NCBI RefSeq assembly: GCF_039536325.1
Contig: NZ_BAAAYO010000009.1
Coordinates: forward strand, 112,029 to 176,028
From: Paenibacillus_AB hodogayensis
Lineage (GTDB): Bacteria; Bacillota; Bacilli; Paenibacillales; NBRC-103111
Length of the DNA: 64,000 nt
Direction of reading: 5' to 3'
The notes below the pieces were generated by a model that was given only the letters and a program-made list of their open reading frames with translations, searched no databases and was not told the origin of the DNA. Position numbers and translations under genes: made by a program. Positions 59,037-64,000 of this stretch are shown here, piece by piece. Within the stretch, counting starts at the first letter, position 1. The number at the start of each line of letters is the position of its first letter.

Positions 59037-59916
59037 GCTGCACCGCCCCTTCCTTCAGCATCGGGAAGCCGAGACGTTCCCGCTCCTGCAAATACGTGGC
59101 CGCAACCGAGCGCGCCAGATTGCGCACCCGACCGATGTAGCCGGTTCGCTCCGTTACGCTGATCGCCCCGCGGGCGTCGAGCAAGTTGAACGTATGCGAG
59201 CATTTGAGCACATAGTCGTAAGCCGGGAAAACGAGGTTCAACTCCATCGCGCGTTTCGCTTCCGCCTCGTAGGTCGAGAACAGCTGAAACAGCATCTGCG
59301 CGTCGGATACTTCGAACGTATACTTAGAATGCTCGAACTCGGGCTGCTTGAACACGTCGCCGTATGTAACGCCGGCCACCCATTCCAGATCGAACACATT
59401 TTCCTTCTCTTGAATATAGGAGGCGAGACGCTCCATCCCGTACGTAATCTCCACCGCCACCGGATGACAGTCGATGCCGCCTACTTGTTGGAAGTACGTA
59501 AACTGCGTAATCTCCATCCCGTCCAGCCACACTTCCCAGCCAAGCCCCCACGCGCCCAGCGTTGGGGATTCCCAGTTGTCCTCGACGAACCGGATATCGT
59601 GGCTGCGCGGGTCGATGCCGAGCCGGTTCAAGCTTTCCAGATACAGCTCCTGAATGTTGTCCGGGGACGGCTTCATGATTACCTGAAATTGATGATGCTG
59701 GTACAAACGGTTCGGGTTTTCCCCGTAACGGCCGTCCGCCGGACGGCGGGACGGCTCGACGTAAGCGACGTTCCAGGGCTCCGGTCCGATCGTGCGCAGA
59801 AACGTCATCGGGTTCATCGTACCCGCGCCCTTCTCCGTGTCGTACGGCTGCACGATCACGCAGTTTTGCTCCGCCCAGAACTGCTGCAGCGTAAGCATCA
59901 TTTGCTGAAAATTCAT
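59029..59916 (-). CDS. glyQ: Glycyl-tRNA synthetase, alpha subunit
   Basis: A 295-residue class II synthetase alpha chain that activates glycine with ATP. Landmarks are MNFQQMMLTLQQFWAEQNCV, YDTEKGAGTMNPMTFLR, EPWNVAYVEPSRRPADGRYG (motif 2) and a C-terminal RTGYIGRVRNLAR. The ATG at 59916 is fixed by AAAGGAG 10 bases upstream and by the strict conservation of this N-terminus. It is the first gene of glyQ-glyS, about 70 bases after the T-box terminator. Confidence 0.97.
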   Translation of the reverse strand: MNFQQMMLTLQQFWAEQNCVIVQPYDTEKGAGTMNPMTFLRTIGPEPWNVAYVEPSRRPADGRYGENPNRLYQHHQFQVIMKPSPDNIQELYLESLNRLGIDPRSHDIRFVEDNWESPTLGAWGLGWEVWLDGMEITQFTYFQQVGGIDCHPVAVEITYGMERLASYIQEKENVFDLEWVAGVTYGDVFKQPEFEHSKYTFEVSDAQMLFQLFSTYEAEAKRAMELNLVFPAYDYVLKCSHTFNLLDARGAISVTERTGYIGRVRNLARSVAATYLQERERLGFPMLKEGAVQHG

Positions 59917-59983
59917 TGAGTGTTCGCTCCTTTGCTGGAATGGGACTGATGCGTTGAAGGCATAAGGCTGGGGGCAAACACAC

Positions 59984-60225
59984 AAAAAAAGCCCCCGTCT
60001 CCACGCCGGCCTTCACGGCCGACGTAGGGACGGAAGCTTGGCTCCCGCGGTTCCACCCTACTTGGTTTTCCCGATACGTTCAAGAAAACCCGCTTTTTCC
60101 GACTGAAGTCTCTCGGGAGCGCCCTTTCGCCGGGTCCGTCTCTCCGGGCTTGCACCTGTCCCGGCTCGCTGCTGATGCCGACGGTATTCGGCTACTTTCT
60201 CCTTCATAGAGAACGATTCAATTAT
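59984..60225 (-). ncRNA. Glycyl T-box riboswitch leader of glyQS
   Basis: On the minus strand the leader holds AAAGTAGCCG (AGTA loop of stem I), a distal stem I region GCGAGCCGGGACAGGTGC, the T-box AGGGTGGAACCGCGGGAGC (about 60057-60040) that pairs with the acceptor end of uncharged tRNA-Gly, and the competing terminator (60038-59984) ending in seven T residues. Uncharged tRNA-Gly favours the antiterminator and switches on glyQS. I could not assign the specifier codon with certainty. Confidence 0.9.
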
Positions 60226-60231
60226 GATGCT

Positions 60232-60260
60232 ATTTTAGCCGAACGGTTCGACGATGTCAA
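60232..60260 (-). promoter_or_regulatory. Promoter of the glyQS T-box leader
   Basis: On the minus strand a consensus TTGACA (60260-60255) and TAAAAT (60237-60232) are separated by 17 bases. Transcription would begin at about 60225, just before stem I. Confidence 0.75.
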
Positions 60261-60329
60261 ACTGTCTATTGAATCGCAAAACGAAGCGGGCCTTGCATCG
60301 TAAGCCTATGGAAACGGTTCTCCAGATTC

Positions 60330-60359
60330 TTGACAGGCTCCGGAACCGTGGGCTATATT
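60330..60359 (+). promoter_or_regulatory. Promoter of the hybrid sensor kinase, within an inverted repeat
   Basis: TTGACA (60330-60335) and TATATT (60354-60359) are spaced by 18 bases. The inverted repeat ACGGTTC (60314-60320) / GAACCGT (60343-60349) brackets the -35 box and could be an operator. Confidence 0.6.
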
Positions 60360-60396
60360 TGGCTGCAGGGCTTCCTAATAAAGGGGATTTATTGGA

Positions 60397-63300
60397 ATGA
60401 GCAAGCGCAAAATCGTTATCGTAATCGGTCTATTTCTAATATGTTTAACTACAGTACGGAGCGCGTGGATGATGCTTCAAGCGTCCCCCGGCCATGTCCT
60501 GGCGGTCGGCGGCCAATTGGACTTGAGAGGCTGGGACCCCGCCTCCCGGCCTACGTTGTCGTTGTACGGCCAGTGGGAATTGTATCCCTATCAGCTTCTG
60601 ACGGTGGGGCCGGAGAACGCTGGGGCGCAGAACGAAGGAGCGGAAATCGTAAACGTTCCGGGTCTCTGGAGAGCACACGTATCCAATGGGAAAGGCTCGC
60701 CGTTCGGCTACGGTTCTTATCGGTTGCGCATACAGGTCGAACCGGACAGCACCCGATCCTACAGCATCCGGGTTCCCGTTATATCGACTTCCTCGGCGCT
60801 GTTCGTCAATGGCCAACTGCTCGCTCAATCGGGGCGGCCTGCCGAAACCCGCGAGACGTATACGGCCGGGGCGGTCCCGTATTCCGCTTCGTTCACGACG
60901 GATCGAAACGTCATCGATATTGTCTTTCAAGTCGCCAATTACGACGATAGCTTCATAAGCGGCATCAGGCAGTCGGTCCAATTCGGCACGGAGGCCGCCA
61001 TCGACCGCTCCTATTGGTTTTCCGTCGGAACCCAGCTTTCCGTATGTCTCATTTTGTTGATGCATGCCGTCTACTCGCTTATTTTGTATGCGTGGGGAGC
61101 CCGCCAGAAGGCGCTGCTCTACTTTTCCGCGTTGACCATCTGTGCGATCGTGACGATTCTGATTGACGATGACCGAATTTTGCCGGCGTGGTTCCCGGTG
61201 TCCTTTGAATGGACGTTGAAGCTGTACTACTTGTCTTTCTTGGGTGTGGCCGTCTTTCTGCTGCACTATGTCAAGCAGTTGCTGCCGCCTTTCCCGATTC
61301 TCCGCGCAGCAGGCTCTTATTCGATCTTGTGCGGCTTGTACGCCCTGCTCGTCCTGTTCCTGCCGGGACGTACGCTTTCCCATGGGTACCTCCTGCACAT
61401 AGCATTCGTGGCCATTCCATTCTTCGTTCTCCCGGTTCTACTCGTGCTCGCCATACGCAGAGGCGTACCGGATATCGTTTATTTGGCGCTCGGGGCGACG
61501 GCCATCAATCTGAACCTGGTCTGGGGAATTATCAAAAACGTCGGCTCGGTCGAGCTCGGCTATTACCCGTTCGATATGCTCGCGGCCTTCACTGTCTTTG
61601 CCTTGTACTGGTTCAAGCGGTATTTCCGCATTTCCGCCCAGACGGCCAAGCAGGCCGAGCAGCTGCAAGCGGCCGACAAGCTGAAGGACGAGTTTCTGAT
61701 GAATACGTCCCACGAGCTGAGAAATCCGCTTCACAGCATCTTGAACATCGCCCAGACGGTTCTGGAAAGCAACGCCCGTTATGAAACGGAACGCATCGAC
61801 ACGAACATGAAGCTGCTGATCGACGTGGGCAAACGGATGTCCTATATGCTCAACGACTTGACCGATCTGACTCGGCTCAAGGAAAATCGTATCCGTCTTC
61901 ACCCGGTCCGCCTGCGCGTCCAGACAGTCGCTTCCGGCGTCCTGGACATGGTCCGGTTCATGACCGAGGGCAAACCGGTCAGGCTCGTCAATAACGTCCC
62001 CAACTCTCTGCCTCCCGTTCTGGCGGACGAAAACCGGCTCATTCAAATCTTGTTCAACCTGCTCCACAATGCCGTCAAATTCACCAATGTCGGACAAATA
62101 CGGATCGATGCCTGGGCACAAGATGGAAAAATGCACATCCGCATATCCGACACCGGGATCGGCATCGATAAAGGTATGCAGAAACGCATCTTTACAGCTT
62201 ACGAGCAAGGCGACGCGGATGCCTCGTCGAGCATCACCGGTCTTGGTCTCGGCTTGACGATCAGCCGCCGTTTGGTCGAATTGCACGCCGGCACGCTTAC
62301 AGTGGAGTCTGCGCCCAACCGGGGCTCGGCGTTTACGTTTTCCATCCCGTTATTCGACCCGTCCGGCCTGCCTGCGGACCGGCCTTCGGCACAAGAGGTC
62401 GTATCGGTCGTAACCGAGACGGCTGCGACTGCCGCTACCGCAGACGACCCGGAGTCCGCCGTCCAGCTGAAACCTGCCGACGAGCCGAATCCGGCTGAAG
62501 CGCACTTCCCCGGTTTTTCAATCGATGCCGCAGAAGATCGGCCGCGCATCTTGGCGATCGACGACGATCCCGTCAATCTGCATGTGCTGGCGGGCGTACT
62601 GTCCCGCGGCCGTTACGATATCGCGACAGTCACGAGCGGCCCGAAGGCATTGGCGCTGCTGGACAGTAACGTGTGGGATTTGATCATTACGGACGTGATG
62701 ATGCCCGGTATGTCGGGCTATGAAGTGGCCCGGATCGTCCGCAGCCGCTTTTCCCATTCGGAGCTGCCCATCCTGCTTCTCACGGCGCGGAGCAGACCGG
62801 AGGACATAGAAGCCGGCTTCCGGTCGGGGGCCAACGATTATATTACGAAGCCCGTCGACGCGCTGGAGCTGAGGTCGCGGGTGCGGGCACTGACGGAGGT
62901 GACCCGGACGGCGCGCGAGCGTATCCGGATGGAAGCTGCTTGGCTTCAGGCGCAAATTCAGCCGCACTTCTTGTTCAATACGCTCAATTCGGTGGCGGCG
63001 CTCAGCGAGATCGATACCGGCAGAATGCAGACGCTGCTCGTCGTATTCGGCAATTACTTGCGCGCCAGCTTCGACTTCCGCAATTCGGATCGGGTTGTTC
63101 CGCTCCATAAAGAGTTGGAGCTGGTCCGGGCCTATTTGTTTATTGAAAAGGAGCGGTTCGAGAGTCGCATTCAAGTCGTCTGGGAAGTAAACGAGAACTT
63201 GGTGCTGCAAGTGCCGCCACTGTCCATTCAGCCGCTCGTGGAGAATGCGGTCCGTCACGGGGTGCTGAAGCGTGCCCGCGGAGGAACCGTCCAAATCCGG

Positions 63301-63525
63301 GTTGCCGAGGAAACAGATTACGCCGAAATAACCGTCCAGGACGACGGCATCGGCATGGACGAGCAGACGATGAGCGCTCTTCTCTCTCAGGTCCAGGCCG
63401 GGAGCAGAAACGGGGTTGGTCTCGCGAACACGAATCGCAGACTGATGCAACTGTACGGCGAAGGCTTGCGGATCGAAAGCGCGGCCGACCAAGGCACAGT
63501 CGTTACTTTTAGAGTGAAAAAATAG
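60397..63525 (+). CDS. 7TM-DISM hybrid sensor kinase with HisKA, receiver and LytS-type kinase cores
   Basis: A 1042-residue membrane sensor. After a first helix (about 5-25) comes an extracellular galactose-binding-like 7TMR-DISMED2 domain (about 30-205), then about seven helices (215-410), HisKA with His 439 (NTSHELRNPLHSI), a HATPase_c (about 540-655, GLGLGLTI), an Ala/Pro-rich linker, a receiver with Asp 766 (ITDVMMPGMSG), and finally a PF06580 domain with QPHFLFNTL (His 857) and a second HATPase_c (LVENAVRHG). The receiver may therefore control the second kinase. AAAGGGGATT lies before the ATG. No partner regulator is visible downstream. Confidence 0.92.
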   Translation: MSKRKIVIVIGLFLICLTTVRSAWMMLQASPGHVLAVGGQLDLRGWDPASRPTLSLYGQWELYPYQLLTVGPENAGAQNEGAEIVNVPGLWRAHVSNGKGSPFGYGSYRLRIQVEPDSTRSYSIRVPVISTSSALFVNGQLLAQSGRPAETRETYTAGAVPYSASFTTDRNVIDIVFQVANYDDSFISGIRQSVQFGTEAAIDRSYWFSVGTQLSVCLILLMHAVYSLILYAWGARQKALLYFSALTICAIVTILIDDDRILPAWFPVSFEWTLKLYYLSFLGVAVFLLHYVKQLLPPFPILRAAGSYSILCGLYALLVLFLPGRTLSHGYLLHIAFVAIPFFVLPVLLVLAIRRGVPDIVYLALGATAINLNLVWGIIKNVGSVELGYYPFDMLAAFTVFALYWFKRYFRISAQTAKQAEQLQAADKLKDEFLMNTSHELRNPLHSILNIAQTVLESNARYETERIDTNMKLLIDVGKRMSYMLNDLTDLTRLKENRIRLHPVRLRVQTVASGVLDMVRFMTEGKPVRLVNNVPNSLPPVLADENRLIQILFNLLHNAVKFTNVGQIRIDAWAQDGKMHIRISDTGIGIDKGMQKRIFTAYEQGDADASSSITGLGLGLTISRRLVELHAGTLTVESAPNRGSAFTFSIPLFDPSGLPADRPSAQEVVSVVTETAATAATADDPESAVQLKPADEPNPAEAHFPGFSIDAAEDRPRILAIDDDPVNLHVLAGVLSRGRYDIATVTSGPKALALLDSNVWDLIITDVMMPGMSGYEVARIVRSRFSHSELPILLLTARSRPEDIEAGFRSGANDYITKPVDALELRSRVRALTEVTRTARERIRMEAAWLQAQIQPHFLFNTLNSVAALSEIDTGRMQTLLVVFGNYLRASFDFRNSDRVVPLHKELELVRAYLFIEKERFESRIQVVWEVNENLVLQVPPLSIQPLVENAVRHGVLKRARGGTVQIRVAEETDYAEITVQDDGIGMDEQTMSALLSQVQAGSRNGVGLANTNRRLMQLYGEGLRIESAADQGTVVTFRVKK

Positions 63526-63576
63526 TCGCTTCTCGTGCCAGCGAGCCTTGCGGGACTATATATGATTTCGAGAAAA

Positions 63577-63609
63577 AGACCTCACATCTCGTCGCGGGAT
63601 GTGAGGTCT
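63577..63609 (-). terminator. Strong hairpin with T-run on the minus strand
   Basis: AGACCTCACATC pairs with GATGTGAGGTCT. On the minus strand TTTTTCTCG follows, so it would stop transcripts coming from the right; on the plus strand it marks the 3' end of the hybrid kinase message. Confidence 0.6.
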
Positions 63610-63634
63610 GAACATGTTCTGCCTGAATTTGCGC

Positions 63635-63935
63635 TAGTGCTCTTTCTGGCACTATCCCGCGCGGAACGGCCCAACGTCGCGAAATAATGTTCTTTCGAGC
63701 ATAAACCTGGGCCTCCCGACTAGAATACGGCTGATCTGCGGCCCTTCGCCCAACATTAGTGCTCTTTCTGGCATTATCCCGCGCGGAACGGCCCAACGTC
63801 GCGAAATAATGTTCTTTCGAGCATAAACCTGGGCCTCCCGACTAGAATACGGCCGATCTGCGGCCCTTCGCCCAACATTAGTGCTCTTTCTGGCATTATC
63901 CCGCGCCGGAGCGGCCACGTATCGCGAAATAAGGC
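63635..63935. repeat. 122-bp tandem repeats (two full units and a partial third)
   Basis: Units start at 63635, 63757 and 63879. The first two differ at about two positions in 122; the third matches for about 28 bases and then drifts. Each unit contains the hairpin AGTGC-N8-GCACT (one mismatch in later units) and a second stem CGAAA-N8-TTTCG. Because 122 is not a multiple of three the frame shifts from unit to unit, which argues against a coding role. Confidence 0.9.
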
Positions 63936-64000
63936 TCTTTTGCGGTTAGCATAGAAAGTGGACACCGAATAAGGAACGTTAGATAATTAACGTAACGAAG

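Larger units (their letters stand above)
63526..64000. other. 475-bp non-coding end region with terminator and tandem repeats
   Basis: After the hybrid kinase there is a strong hairpin (63577-63609), then the 122-bp repeats (63635-63935), then about 65 bases without recognisable elements to the window edge. Open frames of 60-95 codons on the minus strand exist only because of the repeats. Confidence 0.7.

Noticed and set aside
59984..60038. Simple terminator between the hybrid kinase region and glyQ
   Set aside because: The upstream T-box sequence and stem I show that this is the regulated terminator of a T-box leader.
63635..63935. CRISPR array
   Set aside because: Units are 122 bp with no unique spacers and directly abut; no cas gene is nearby.
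63509..63965. Three minus-strand frames of 63-95 codons
   Set aside because: They are created by the 122-bp repeats, restart in different frames in each unit, and share no start signals.
1..64000. tRNA or rRNA genes
   Set aside because: None recognised by eye on either strand; a tRNA scan would settle this.

Overview
The window looks like a chromosomal segment of a GC-rich, endospore-forming member of the Paenibacillaceae (Paenibacillus/Cohnella type). The evidence is three sets of GerA-family germination genes, YesM/YesN-type two-component systems paired with ATPase-less CUT1 sugar importers, large membrane-bound AraC regulators, strong GGAGG ribosome binding sites, a glycyl T-box before glyQS, and PurT. 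No rRNA or tRNA gene was found, and no CRISPR array or intact insertion sequence.

Layout: (1) 1-3 kb, an NAD(P)-binding SDR cut by the left edge, an MFS exporter and the remnant of an ECF sigma factor, all less GC-rich than the rest. (2) 3-9 kb (+), a YesM/YesN sensor-regulator pair followed by a sugar-binding lipoprotein and two permeases; matching 22-bp-spaced direct repeats lie before both units. (3) 9-11.8 kb, a HisKA_3 kinase, a NarL-type regulator and a GlcG/HbpS-family protein on the minus strand, divergent from a membrane-anchored cytochrome c; this resembles the SenS/SenR/HbpS heme-redox system. (4) 11.8-22.1 kb (-), a spore-germinant receptor cluster with order A-B-C-B-C and then A-C-small protein-B. 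(5) 22.3-25.2 kb, purT and an orphan sensor kinase. (6) 25.4-31.8 kb (-), a second CUT1 importer with its own YesM/YesN pair. (7) 32.0-40.6 kb (-), a third CUT1 importer in one operon with an amidohydrolase, a Rieske protein and a MupG-like DUF871 protein, preceded by a membrane AraC regulator; two good CcpA (cre) sites lie here. (8) 41-52 kb (-), a GNAT protein, then a fourth CUT1 importer with a Tat-exported beta-helix protein, a membrane AraC regulator and a second secreted beta-helix protein, probably a polysaccharide-use locus. (9) 52.2-56.4 kb, a PH-domain membrane protein, a small alarmone synthetase, a lipoprotein, and a large NleD-like (M91) metallopeptidase with an N-terminal motif typical of contractile-injection cargo. 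(10) 56.9-60.2 kb (-), T-box-controlled glyQ-glyS. (11) 60.4-64 kb, a 7TM hybrid kinase with two kinase cores, then 122-bp tandem repeats.

The main theme is carbohydrate scavenging: four importers each carry a binding protein and two permeases but no ATP-binding subunit, so all must share an ATPase encoded elsewhere (MsmX type). Three of the four have a dedicated membrane sensor upstream, and the remaining one has a YesM/YesN pair as its promoter-proximal unit. The candidates for less-described biology are the M91 effector, the HbpS-like triad, the Rieske/amidohydrolase/MupG importer operon and the compound germination cluster.
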